From NCBI GenBank assembly GCA_021783435.1, contig JAJXUC010000184.1, forward strand, positions 1 through 6,973: 6,973 nt of DNA. The letters run 5' to 3'. This stretch comes from Pseudomonadota bacterium. GTDB lineage: Bacteria > Pseudomonadota > Gammaproteobacteria > Burkholderiales > Burkholderiaceae. Of this stretch, positions 1 to 6,414 are shown in pieces. Below the pieces are notes generated by a model. It was not told the DNA's origin, searched no databases, and saw only the letters and a list, made by a program, of their open reading frames with translations. Position 1 is the stretch's first letter, and each line of letters begins with the position of its first letter. The translations under genes and the position numbers were made by a program.

Positions 1-307
1 GCAGATGCACGGCAATCCCGGGCGTGGGCTGCAGGGGCTGAACCTCCGCAGCGGGCGGCTGGGCGCTTGGCGCAGGCGGCGGGCTGTATGTGTTGCGCGG
101 CGCGGGCGGGACGCGAGCCGGTGGCGCAGTCATCGGGATATTGACGATCGGCGCGGGCCCATTGAGCGACACCGGAGTCTCGCAGCCCGCCAGCAGCGCA
201 GCAAGCGCGACGGTGCCAAAGACGGTCCCAAGGCGCTGGCACCCGCAGGACGGCGGGTGTTGCGAAGTTTGCAAGCGGGTGCAACGCGTGTGCGGGCGGG
301 GGCGCAT
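1..307 (-). CDS. Proline-rich outer-membrane lipoprotein, 3' end beyond left edge
   Basis: Reading the minus strand from the ATG at 307-305 gives 102 codons with no stop before the left edge, so the gene is cut. Residues 26-42 form a hydrophobic stretch ending in the lipobox LAGC, with Cys42 as the predicted lipidated residue; Glu at the next position rather than Asp fits sorting to the outer membrane. The mature part begins with about 60 residues rich in Pro and Ala (segments such as TAPPARVPPAP and YSPPPAPSAQPP), probably a linker before a domain outside the window. The start is supported by AGGAG at 321-317, nine bases upstream. The region before the hydrophobic core is unusually long (about 25 residues, three Cys), so a later start such as TTG at 274 is possible. 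The gene lies 115 bases downstream of mltA on the same strand. I do not recognise the family; the C-terminal domain would decide it. Confidence 0.78.
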   Translation of the reverse strand, partial: MRPRPHTRCTRLQTSQHPPSCGCQRLGTVFGTVALAALLAGCETPVSLNGPAPIVNIPMTAPPARVPPAPRNTYSPPPAPSAQPPAAEVQPLQPTPGIAVHL

Positions 308-316
308 CGTGGGCTT

Positions 317-321
317 CTCCT
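317..321 (-). promoter_or_regulatory. Ribosome binding site of the lipoprotein gene
   Basis: Minus-strand AGGAG (CTCCT on the plus strand) nine bases before the ATG at 307. It decides the start of the left-edge lipoprotein in favour of the ATG that gives a long region ahead of the signal peptide. Confidence 0.6.
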
Positions 322-330
322 ACGGTCGGG

Positions 331-347
331 CATGCACGGTCTGCATG
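331..347. repeat. Perfect inverted repeat CATGCA-N5-TGCATG
   Basis: Six-base arms CATGCA (331-336) and TGCATG (342-347) are perfectly complementary around a five-base loop. The element ends ten bases upstream of the AGGAG of the lipoprotein gene, within the mltA-lipoprotein gap. It could be a small operator or a leader stem. Short palindromes of this kind also arise by chance, and I see no convincing promoter hexamers around it. The rest of the 308-422 gap shows nothing else that I can support. Confidence 0.3.
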
Positions 348-422
348 AGGGGACTTGGGGCAATTACACCAGAAGATCAAGCAGGGCAGCGCGGCGAGCC
401 ACACCCATGCTACGGGGGTGCA

Positions 423-1661
423 TCAGGGTGCAACGCCGCGCGGCAGCAACACCCACATGCGCCCCGGCGATTGCATGCGCCCGGCCGCATCCCCGGCGGC
501 GTCCCCGGTGCCAAAGAACAGGTCCGCGCGAAGCGAGCCCGTAATGGCGCCGCCGACATCCTGGGCAAACACCAGGCGGGTGAATGGTTGCCCAGCAACG
601 GTTGTGGCAAGCCACAACGGTGTGCCAAGCGTGAGCAGTCGCTTGTCCACCGCCACGCTTCGCATGGGCGTGAGTGGCACGCCCATGGCCCCAATGGGGC
701 CGCGTCCGGGGTGCTCGAGCGGCGTGGCGTGAAAGAACACCATACGCGGGTTAGCGTCGAGCATTTGCGGCAGGCGGTTCGGGTGCATCTGCGCCCACGC
801 GCGGATGATCTGCATGGTCACCGTGCCTCGGAGCTCACCTTGCTCGAGGAGCCATCGGCCTACGGATTTATAAGGCCAGCCGTTGTCGCCTGCGTAGCTC
901 AGGCGCAGCATGTGTCCGTCCGGCAACTCCACCAGGCCGGAGCCCTGCACTTGAAGAAAGAGCGCGTCGACGGCGCTGTCCAGCCACGCCACGACATGGC
1001 GCCCAAGCGCGGCCGATGCCTGCGGATCTGCGCTGACTTGTGAGCGGCTCCAGTAGGGAAGGAGCTCCTTGCGCCCGTTGCTCCATGCGATGCGGCCGCG
1101 TGTGATGCCGTCCGGCGCATCGGGCCGGGCCAGCAGGTCACCCGGCAAGCCGTAGATCGGTACGATGTAAGGCCAGTTGCGCGTGCGCGATCCCCTGAAG
1201 ACGGGTTCGTAATAACCGGTGACGAGCCCCTGATCCTGCCCGTTTACGCTGGCGGCTTGCCAGGGCTGGAACCATTGCTCGAAAAACGCGCGCTGCTCGG
1301 CGATGTCATCAGCGGCTACGCCGCGTGCCGCGGCGCACGCCGCAGCCAGCTGGGGCACCGGGGCGCGGCAGTCCTGAATCCAGGCCGACCAGACGTTGCC
1401 GAAATCATCAGCCTGCCACCCCGGCAGGTCGTCGAAACTGGCAGGTTGCAGGCGCAATCCGTTGCCGGTGAGCGGCGCCGTGGCCCCAGGCTGTGCACTC
1501 GGCGCGGCGGCGGGCGCGATGGGTGCGGAGCGCAACGGCGCCTGAGAAGGCGGTGACGCGCAGCTGGCGAGCAGGGCACAAGCCAGTGCCAGCGCCGCCC
1601 GTCGCGCTGCGGCACGGGAGCGATCAAGCAGCCAGGCGCCTCGTGCGCGCGACCGGGTCAT
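423..1661 (-). CDS. mltA: Membrane-bound lytic murein transglycosylase A
   Basis: The 412-residue product is a lipoprotein that cleaves the MurNAc-GlcNAc bond of peptidoglycan non-hydrolytically, leaving 1,6-anhydromuramic ends, from the inner face of the outer membrane. Residues 19-34 carry a signal sequence ending in lipobox LASC (Cys34), followed by an Ala/Pro linker to about residue 65. The MltA domain shows GYYEP (149-153), QVQGSG (238-243) and NPRMVFF (304-310). The C-terminal 3D-type domain holds AQDVGGAI, where Asp368 corresponds to the catalytic Asp308 of E. coli MltA, then RADLFFGTG (379-387). It is somewhat longer than the E. coli protein (365 residues), mainly in the N-terminal linker. 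The ATG at 1661 overlaps the TGA of the upstream membrane-protein gene (ATGA, 1661-1658) and has GGAGG four bases upstream, so translation is probably coupled. Longer upstream readings in this frame would overlap the neighbour and lack the signal peptide position. Confidence 0.97.
   Translation of the reverse strand: MTRSRARGAWLLDRSRAAARRAALALACALLASCASPPSQAPLRSAPIAPAAAPSAQPGATAPLTGNGLRLQPASFDDLPGWQADDFGNVWSAWIQDCRAPVPQLAAACAAARGVAADDIAEQRAFFEQWFQPWQAASVNGQDQGLVTGYYEPVFRGSRTRNWPYIVPIYGLPGDLLARPDAPDGITRGRIAWSNGRKELLPYWSRSQVSADPQASAALGRHVVAWLDSAVDALFLQVQGSGLVELPDGHMLRLSYAGDNGWPYKSVGRWLLEQGELRGTVTMQIIRAWAQMHPNRLPQMLDANPRMVFFHATPLEHPGRGPIGAMGVPLTPMRSVAVDKRLLTLGTPLWLATTVAGQPFTRLVFAQDVGGAITGSLRADLFFGTGDAAGDAAGRMQSPGRMWVLLPRGVAP
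663..701. repeat. Two abutting perfect inverted repeats inside mltA
   Basis: Arms of eight bases at 663-670 and 680-687 (CATGGGCG / CGCCCATG, nine-base loop) are followed at once by GGCCCC-AAT-GGGGCC at 687-701 (six-base stem, three-base loop). The two share base 687, so they would compete for it. They lie in the codons for a Gly/Pro/Met-rich loop of MltA (residues about 321-333). GC-rich Gly and Pro codons (GGC, CCC) readily create such pairs, so this may be a by-product of coding. Confidence 0.35.
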
Positions 1662-3787
1662 GGCGCCTCCGTCGGTGGCCAGACAAAGCTCAAGGGCCTG
1701 CGCCAGAGTTGACGGCGCAACGCCGCGTTGAGCAGGCGCCGGTCCTGCAGGCCGATGCCGCGTGAGCGCAGCGCCAGACGAAACGCGAGATAAAAGCTGG
1801 TCACCACGTTGAGAAACCCGGTTGCCACGATGCCGGCCACCGACCACCAGAACCAGCCTTCGCGCAGCACGCCGAGCCCCAGCGTGGCCACCGATGCGCC
1901 CATCATGCCCGCGGACAGGGTGACGTGCCGAACAGCAAACGCGATGCCGAAGCCGGCGAGCAGCGCCGGCAGCAGCCCCATGAGAAGGCCCAGCGACACG
2001 TTGCCCGCCATCATGCTGACATTGCTGCGCCACCACGTGGCCCAGCGCGCCGCGCGCTCAGGGCCAAGGGTGCTGCGGATGCGCGGGTTCCAGCGAATGG
2101 CACTGTCGAGCCTGTTCAGCACGAAGGCGTTCTCAGCCCAGCCTGCGACGACGCTGGAGGCGAAAAGCAAAAGCCCGGTGAGCATGGCAAACAGCGGCGT
2201 GGGCCCAAGCAGCGACAGCGAGCGAATTTCGTGCTCGGCGTGCGTTGCACTGAGCAATGGGTGCCCAGTCGCCCGGGCCATGGCCAACCCCAGGACGAGC
2301 GCAACGGGGAAGACCAGGACGATATTGCCAAGGATGCCGGCGGCTTGTGAGCGAATGAGAGCGGCGACCTCGCCAACAAAGCTCTCCACCGCCGCGCGGT
2401 CGGAGAGGTCGGAAAGTTTGTCGGCCATGGCCGGCGCGGTCATGGCGGGCTGCTTGGTGGCGATTGTCCAATGCAGCAGCGAGACGACGACGAAGCTGCT
2501 CGCATAGTTCATCCCGACCCAGAACCCTGAAGGAATGAGCGGCAACTGCAAACCCAGAAGGCCGAGTTTTCCCCATGTGGTGAATCCCATCACGAGCCCT
2601 CCGCCGGCGGCAGCGAAGAGCATTGCACGGTACTCGCTCGGCGTGCGGGTGATGTAGTGTTCGCCGGTCTCGGCGTGGCGCTCGGCGATCTTGCGCGCCA
2701 GCAGCGACGTGTTGCGCGCCAGCAGCGCACGGATGCTGCGGCGCCGGCTGGCAATGCCCACGAATTCGCCAAGCATCTGCGCGTGCCCGCGCGCGGCGTT
2801 GGCGTGCAGCAAGCAGCCGAGCAAGGTCTCAACCCGCGCGATGCGCCGCCCCAGCTGTGTGGCGTCGAATACGATGGCAACCGATACGCCGTTGTCTTCC
2901 AGATGCTCGGGTACGGTTCGCACGGCCTGTGCGCAGGCACTGAGAAGCGCGCGGAAATAGGTGAGCGCCTGGGGTAGCGCGGCGCCGTCGGCATCTGCCT
3001 TCGGCAGACCCGAGTCGACGGGAGCTTGGAGTTGCGGTTGCAGCGCCTCCCAGGCGGCGGCCAGTTGACGAAACGGTGAAACCGCATCCTCCACGGCTTC
3101 GCTGGTGGCGCGCATGCGTCGCCGCAGATCGGGGGAAAACGCCGCGGCGCGAATTTGACTCACGCTGTACGTAATCGCCTCCTGAATTTCGCCGCGCCAA
3201 CGCGCGGCGATATCCTGCCCGGCACGCTGAGTCGGGGCCGCGCCCCCTGCCGCGTCCGCGGGGACGTTGGGCGCCTGCTGCACGGTGAGCAGCGCGGCGA
3301 TGCGCGCCAGCACGGGGTCGGGTAGAGCCAGGAGCCAGGCGGCGTCGTCCGCGCTGGGAAACAGCAGTCCAAACAGGGCGGCCAAGTCGCTGGTGTCCGG
3401 TGTGGCCGGCAGAAGCTTGAGGCGCAGGCGCGCGGCAAACTCGGACCAGAACGCCGGGCGGGCGGTGAAGCCGAAGTCAGCCAGCAGCGCAGTGGCGTCG
3501 TTGTGCACAATGAAGCGCTGGAGCAGCGCCGCCACGGCGGCGTGGGCGCCAGCGTCGGCGTCCAGGGCGTCGAGCACCGCCTGCGCTCGCCACACCGGAG
3601 CCGGAAGCGACGCGAGCTGCTCCGTGGTCAGCGCCGGCATGAGGAGGTGGGGCTGGGGGCCGGCGCGAAGCCAGTGCAGCAGTGCGATGAGCCACAAGTG
3701 GCGCTCAGGGCGCAAGGAAGCCGGATCTGCACTGCGCAGCAGGGCCTCGAGCTGCGCCTGAGCGCTGTTGCCGGGCCGGGCTTGCAT
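1658..3787 (-). CDS. Gcr/COG4389-family polytopic membrane protein ('site-specific recombinase')
   Basis: The 709-residue product matches the family usually annotated as site-specific recombinase Gcr (COG4389, Pfam SpecificRecomb; named from memory). Residues 1-385 look soluble and helical, with a basic stretch at about 348-388 (SRRRSIRALLARN and following). The C-terminal half is strongly hydrophobic, with likely membrane segments at about 388-402, 417-438, 484-504, 525-548, 595-618, 623-640 and 645-670. Between them is a conserved-looking ATKQPAMTAPAMA (443-455). I see no recognisable serine- or tyrosine-recombinase catalytic pattern, so the recombinase name is doubtful and an envelope role is as likely. 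The ATG at 3787 is the first in frame after the apaG stop (14 bases earlier). It has no clear Shine-Dalgarno, so translation may depend on ribosomes finishing apaG. Earlier in-frame starts would lie inside apaG and read as its shadow. Its TGA overlaps the mltA start. Confidence 0.9.
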   Translation of the reverse strand: MQARPGNSAQAQLEALLRSADPASLRPERHLWLIALLHWLRAGPQPHLLMPALTTEQLASLPAPVWRAQAVLDALDADAGAHAAVAALLQRFIVHNDATALLADFGFTARPAFWSEFAARLRLKLLPATPDTSDLAALFGLLFPSADDAAWLLALPDPVLARIAALLTVQQAPNVPADAAGGAAPTQRAGQDIAARWRGEIQEAITYSVSQIRAAAFSPDLRRRMRATSEAVEDAVSPFRQLAAAWEALQPQLQAPVDSGLPKADADGAALPQALTYFRALLSACAQAVRTVPEHLEDNGVSVAIVFDATQLGRRIARVETLLGCLLHANAARGHAQMLGEFVGIASRRRSIRALLARNTSLLARKIAERHAETGEHYITRTPSEYRAMLFAAAGGGLVMGFTTWGKLGLLGLQLPLIPSGFWVGMNYASSFVVVSLLHWTIATKQPAMTAPAMADKLSDLSDRAAVESFVGEVAALIRSQAAGILGNIVLVFPVALVLGLAMARATGHPLLSATHAEHEIRSLSLLGPTPLFAMLTGLLLFASSVVAGWAENAFVLNRLDSAIRWNPRIRSTLGPERAARWATWWRSNVSMMAGNVSLGLLMGLLPALLAGFGIAFAVRHVTLSAGMMGASVATLGLGVLREGWFWWSVAGIVATGFLNVVTSFYLAFRLALRSRGIGLQDRRLLNAALRRQLWRRPLSFVWPPTEAP

Positions 3788-3801
3788 GCCGGGAAGCGCG
3801 C

Positions 3802-4179
3802 TCAGTGCAGGGTCACGCCAGGCGGCATGAGCGCGAATTCCGAGATCGGTGCGTCGAACCGGGTGCCATCCTCGGCGACGCAAAAATAGCTGCCGCGCAT
3901 GCTGCCCGAGGGGGTATTCAGGCGCGTCCAGCTTGTGTACTCGAAGGTCTCTCCTGGCTTGAGCAATGGCTGGTGGCCTACAACGCCCAGGCCCTTGACC
4001 TCTTCCACGCGGCCAGTTTCGTCCATGATCACCCAGTGGCGTGCGATAAGCTGCGCGGGTTTGCTTCCGGTGTTGCGGATGTTGACGGTGTAGCTGTAAG
4101 CCCACACACCTTGTTCAGTGTCGGACTGATCGGGCAGAAATTCGGGCGTCACAGCCACGGAAAATTGATAGACATTCAT
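3802..4179 (-). CDS. apaG: ApaG protein
   Basis: The product is 125 residues, the same length as E. coli ApaG, a small fibronectin-III-like beta-sandwich protein of unsettled function. Databases often call it a Co2+/Mg2+ efflux-related protein on genetic grounds. Visible family features are YSYTVNIRNTG (28-38), RHWVI (47-51), the glycine motif GLGVVG within VKGLGVVGHQPLLKPGE (61-77), and YTSW followed by TPSGSMRGSYF (89-99). The start at 4179 (MNVYQFSV) fits the family length; an upstream reading to 4266 would run through the promoter region into rpe and has no support. No good Shine-Dalgarno precedes the ATG, while a TACAAT box ends ten bases upstream, pointing to a very short leader. In E. 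coli apaG sits with apaH; here it heads a run with the membrane protein and mltA, and is divergent from rpe. Confidence 0.97.
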   Translation of the reverse strand: MNVYQFSVAVTPEFLPDQSDTEQGVWAYSYTVNIRNTGSKPAQLIARHWVIMDETGRVEEVKGLGVVGHQPLLKPGETFEYTSWTRLNTPSGSMRGSYFCVAEDGTRFDAPISEFALMPPGVTLH

Positions 4180-4189
4180 GGTGCATCCG

Positions 4190-4218
4190 ATTGTAGACAC
4201 CCGAGGCGTTTTCGAGGA
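4190..4218 (-). promoter_or_regulatory. Predicted apaG promoter (-10 TACAAT)
   Basis: On the minus strand TACAAT (4195-4190) matches five of six bases of the sigma-70 -10 consensus and is followed by CG, like its plus-strand partner. With a 17-base spacer the -35 position is 4218-4213, TCCTCG, a poor match. Initiation 6-7 bases after the box would fall at about 4183, leaving about four untranslated bases before the apaG ATG. Predicted from sequence only. Confidence 0.45.
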
Positions 4219-4235
4219 TCCAGGGCTTTTACAAT
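4207..4235 (+). promoter_or_regulatory. Predicted rpe-gph promoter (-10 TACAAT)
   Basis: TACAAT at 4230-4235, preceded by a T-rich stretch, is a good -10 box; the -35 position 17 bases upstream (4207-4212, CGTTTT) is weak. Initiation at about 4242 would leave roughly three bases before the rpe ATG at 4245. The eight bases TACAATCG are the exact inverse of CGATTGTA at 4188-4195, so the two divergent promoters mirror each other and their -35 regions abut at 4212/4213. One bound regulator or polymerase could therefore affect both directions. Confidence 0.5.
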
Positions 4236-4244
4236 CGCGCCACC

Positions 4245-4943
4245 ATGAAACCATACCGCATCGCACCCAGTATCCTCTCAGCCGACTTTGCCCGTCTGGG
4301 CGAGGAAGTGCGCACGGTCATCGACGCCGGCGCCGACTTCATTCACTTTGACGTGATGGATAACCATTACGTGCCCAACCTGACCATCGGTCCGCAGGTC
4401 GCGCAGTCGATCAAACCCTATTGCAAGCGCGCCGATGGCTCACCCGTGACCCTGGACGTGCATCTGATGGTTGAGCCCGTGGATGCCCTGGCGCAGCTTT
4501 TCGCCAAGGCGGGGGCCGACATCATCAGCTTCCACCCCGAGGCGAGCCGCCACGTGGATCGGACCCTGCAACTCATTCGCGATGCCGGTTGCAAGGCAGG
4601 GCTCGTGTTCAACCCGGCCTCGAGCCTGGAAGTGCTGGACTACGTGCTTGACAAGGTGGATTTGGTGCTGATCATGAGCGTCAATCCGGGCTTTGGCGGC
4701 CAGAGCTTCATCGATGAGGCACTTCACAAGACCGCGCTGGTGCGTGGCAAGATTGACGCCTATGCGGCCAAGAGCGGGCGGAATATCCTTCTCGAGGTCG
4801 ACGGCGGGATCAAGGCGGACAATATCGCCAAGGTCGCAGCCGCGGGCGCCGACACCTTTGTCGCCGGCAGCGCCATCTTCGGGCAACCCGACTACAAGGC
4901 TGTGATTGACGCGATGCGTTCCAATCTGGAGTCCGTCAAATGA
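4245..4943 (+). CDS. rpe: Ribulose-phosphate 3-epimerase
   Basis: The enzyme interconverts D-ribulose 5-phosphate and D-xylulose 5-phosphate in the cytosol, in the pentose phosphate pathway and, where present, the Calvin cycle (then called cbbE). The 232-residue TIM-barrel protein shows the full active site: [10 protein letters not shown] at 6-15 with Ser9, HFDVMD with His34 and Asp36, DVHLMVEP with His73, [12 protein letters not shown] (144-155), EVDGGI with Asp186, and [12 protein letters not shown] (201-212) for phosphate binding. His34, Asp36, His73 and Asp186 are the expected metal ligands, with Asp36 and Asp186 as the acid/base pair. The start [11 protein letters not shown] aligns with the family start. 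There is no Shine-Dalgarno upstream, and the predicted -10 box ends only nine bases before the ATG, so the message may be nearly leaderless. Its TGA overlaps the gph ATG (ATGA, 4940-4943). Confidence 0.99.
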   Translation: MKPYRIAPSILSADFARLGEEVRTVIDAGADFIHFDVMDNHYVPNLTIGPQVAQSIKPYCKRADGSPVTLDVHLMVEPVDALAQLFAKAGADIISFHPEASRHVDRTLQLIRDAGCKAGLVFNPASSLEVLDYVLDKVDLVLIMSVNPGFGGQSFIDEALHKTALVRGKIDAYAAKSGRNILLEVDGGIKADNIAKVAAAGADTFVAGSAIFGQPDYKAVIDAMRSNLESVK

Positions 4944-5647
4944 ATGCACAGCTACAACTGCCGGGGCTCAGCGTGAATGGACGGTCCATGCATGCCGCGA
5001 TCGTGGATCTTGACGGCACCATGGTGGATACGCTTGGCGACTTTCACGCCACGCTGAACCGGATGCTTCCTGAGTTTGGCCTGCCGGAGGTCAGCCGTGA
5101 CCAGGTCGAGGTGCGCATCGGCAAGGGCTCGGAATACCTGGTTGCACAGACCCTTCGCATCCACGTTTCTGACGCCCAGGCTGACGAACTCTATCCGCGG
5201 GCCATCGACGCCTACCAGCGGCACTATGCCGACGTCAACGGCAAGCATTCCGACGTATTCCCAGGGGTGCTGGAGGGCCTGCAGCGCTTTGCCGACACGG
5301 GCCTGGTGCTCGCTTGCATTACCAACAAGCCCACCGCGTATGCCCGCGAGCTGTTGCGCCAGAAGGGGTTGCTGGACTTTTTTCGCGCGGTCAATGGCGG
5401 CGATGCGTTTGCGCGCAAGAAGCCCGATCCCATGCCCCTGGTGGAGACCTGCCGGCAAATTGGCATCGATCCGGCCCACACGCTGATGGTGGGTGACTCG
5501 CAAAACGACGCGCTGGCGGCTGGAGGTGCCGGATGCGCCGTGGTGCTGGCGACCTACGGGTACAACCACGGCGAACCCATTCGCGCCACGGCTGCTGCGG
5601 CCTACTTTGACCGCCTCGATCAGCTTCCGCTGCAGCTGCCGGCCTGA
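4940..5647 (+). CDS. gph: Phosphoglycolate phosphatase, HAD superfamily
   Basis: The enzyme hydrolyses 2-phosphoglycolate, formed by Rubisco oxygenation or DNA 3'-end repair, to glycolate. The 235-residue protein has all HAD motifs: motif [10 protein letters not shown] with Asp23 (nucleophile) and Asp25, motif II ITNK with Thr128, motif III KKPDP with Lys161, and motif IV GDSQND with Asp186 and Asp190. The helical cap domain lies at about 35-105. The ATG at 4940 overlaps the rpe stop and is preceded by CTGGAG (4926-4931), so coupled translation is likely. A second ATG at 4988 would start just before motif I and remove 16 weakly conserved-looking residues; I cannot exclude it. The rpe-gph pairing (cbbE-cbbZ in Calvin-cycle clusters) fits carbon salvage. 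Other HAD phosphatases share these motifs, so substrate identity rests on the context and on the [13 protein letters not shown] sequence. Confidence 0.94.
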   Translation: MNAQLQLPGLSVNGRSMHAAIVDLDGTMVDTLGDFHATLNRMLPEFGLPEVSRDQVEVRIGKGSEYLVAQTLRIHVSDAQADELYPRAIDAYQRHYADVNGKHSDVFPGVLEGLQRFADTGLVLACITNKPTAYARELLRQKGLLDFFRAVNGGDAFARKKPDPMPLVETCRQIGIDPAHTLMVGDSQNDALAAGGAGCAVVLATYGYNHGEPIRATAAAAYFDRLDQLPLQLPA

Positions 5648-5676
5648 GCGGCAAGCGCCACCAGCCGTCGACGAAG

Positions 5677-5705
5677 GGCCGGTGTTTGCTGAGCGCACGC
5701 CGGCC
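5677..5705. terminator. GC-rich hairpin downstream of gph
   Basis: GGCCGG (5677-5682) pairs perfectly with CCGGCC (5700-5705), extended inward by a G-T wobble, a G-C and a T-A pair around an 11-base loop. It starts 30 bases after the gph stop. There is no following T-run, so it is not a classic intrinsic terminator. A minor GCCA-TGCT-TGGC hairpin follows at 5708-5719. Confidence 0.35.
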
Positions 5706-5723
5706 TAGCCATGCTTGGCGCAG

Positions 5724-5748
5724 CAGCCGCAGTGCGGGACTGCGGCTG
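5724..5748. terminator. Probable bidirectional terminator hairpin between convergent genes
   Basis: CAGCCGCAG (5724-5732) and CTGCGGCTG (5740-5748) form a perfect nine-base stem around TGCGGGA. It sits between the gph stop (5647) and the stop of the convergent chalcone-isomerase-like gene (5754), where a shared terminator is expected. No T-tract follows on either strand, so termination efficiency is uncertain; it may instead protect 3' ends or help Rho-dependent termination. Confidence 0.5.
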
Positions 5749-5753
5749 TGCGG

Positions 5754-6362
5754 TCAAAGCGCCTTCGCGGGCTTTGCACAGCCAAGGCAATCGGCTGAGG
5801 GATGGTTCTGCTTTTGCACTGCGGCGCTGTTGATCACGGCGTGCGGCAGCGCCCGGGCCAGGCTGTCGAACAGCTCGGCTCCGCCAAGGGGAGCCATCTT
5901 CAACCCGCCCGGGACCATGACGTAAGTGCCTAGCTTGCCAAAGAAGCGCAGAGACACGGTCTGCCCTGCGGGGATCGTTTTCACACTCTTGAACATGTCC
6001 TTCACCTTTGCGAGATCAGGCTCGTACTGCTTGTATTGAGCAGCCGACACGCTTTTCTTCACGAGGGCATCGATGGCTTGGCCGAGTTGCGCGCCGCCAA
6101 CGGCTTTCATTGGGATCAGCCGCAATTCCTTCGGACTTGCGGTCATGATGGCGGAGTCGGACGTGCTGTTTTCCGGCACGTACAGCGCGGCTGCCATGCG
6201 CTGGCCGGCCAGGGAGATCACGCCCGCGCCATTGATCCAAAGGGGGCTGCCGTTGGCTGGACTGGATTGTTCAACCGACACGCCGCCAACCTTGATCGCG
6301 GCGTTGGCATTCATGGTTGCGAAGCTTGCGGCCAGCGCTGCGGCCAACATGATTTTTTTCAT
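5754..6362 (-). CDS. Exported chalcone isomerase-like protein, divergent copy with CxxC tail
   Basis: The 202-residue product begins with a Sec signal peptide (MKKIMLAAALAASFATMNANA, cleavage near residue 21), so it acts outside the cytoplasm. The mature part matches the bacterial chalcone-isomerase-like family (Chalcone_3 type, function unknown, not proven enzymes): VGGVSVEQ, then INGAGVISLAGQRMAAALYVP (43-63), a family-typical opening, and GQTVSLRFFGKLGT (133-146). These blocks align with the neighbouring gene upstream, which keeps FFNALLKIWLG where this protein has LFDSLARALPHAVIN (164-178), so it is a diverged paralogue. The last 17 residues include DCLGC (Cys192, Cys195), the only cysteines present. 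The start has GAGGAG six bases upstream. The 202-base gap to the upstream gene and an AT-rich promoter-like stretch suggest separate transcription. Confidence 0.85.
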   Translation of the reverse strand: MKKIMLAAALAASFATMNANAAIKVGGVSVEQSSPANGSPLWINGAGVISLAGQRMAAALYVPENSTSDSAIMTASPKELRLIPMKAVGGAQLGQAIDALVKKSVSAAQYKQYEPDLAKVKDMFKSVKTIPAGQTVSLRFFGKLGTYVMVPGGLKMAPLGGAELFDSLARALPHAVINSAAVQKQNHPSADCLGCAKPAKAL

Positions 6363-6394
6363 CGATGACTCCTCGGGCTCTTGCTTGAGCGTTC

Positions 6395-6400
6395 AATATA
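6395..6400 (-). promoter_or_regulatory. Candidate -10 box of the 5754-6362 gene
   Basis: TATATT on the minus strand (6400-6395) lies in the only AT-rich patch of this region (about 6391-6414), roughly 32 bases before the ATG and with a good GAGGAG (6374-6369) downstream. No convincing -35 is visible at the right distance; the position is occupied by part of a small inverted repeat at 6415-6431. Confidence 0.35.
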
Positions 6401-6414
6401 AGTAATCAATTATT

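Noticed and set aside
5..544. Open plus-strand reading at the left edge (179 codons)
   Set aside because: Arg-rich translation without domain features, overlapping the lipoprotein gene and mltA on the other strand.
90..1043. Long open plus-strand reading opposite mltA (317 codons)
   Set aside because: It is antisense to mltA, which has a lipobox and catalytic Asp; the translation is Arg/His/Gly-rich with no family resemblance and arises from high GC lowering stop frequency.
1662..2036. Extension of MltA upstream of 1661
   Set aside because: It would put 125 shadow residues before the signal peptide and lipobox, which must be near the N-terminus.
1809..2507. Open plus-strand reading of 232 codons inside the Gcr-family gene
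   Set aside because: Antisense shadow of the membrane-spanning half; Ser/Arg/Thr-rich with no recognisable motif.
1658..3787. Mobile element or integron suggested by the 'recombinase' family name
   Set aside because: No terminal repeats, attachment sites, target duplication or cassette genes are visible; the gene sits in a tight run of core genes.
3788..4105. Extension of the Gcr-family protein upstream of 3787
   Set aside because: The extra 106 residues overlap apaG out of frame and look like shadow sequence rich in Arg and His; apaG is clearly the real gene there.
4180..4266. Extension of ApaG upstream to 4266
   Set aside because: The extra 29 residues cross the divergent promoter region and the rpe start; the shorter form equals the family length of 125.
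4952..5698. Open minus-strand reading of 248 codons opposite gph
   Set aside because: gph on the plus strand carries all four HAD motifs; the antisense translation has no family features.
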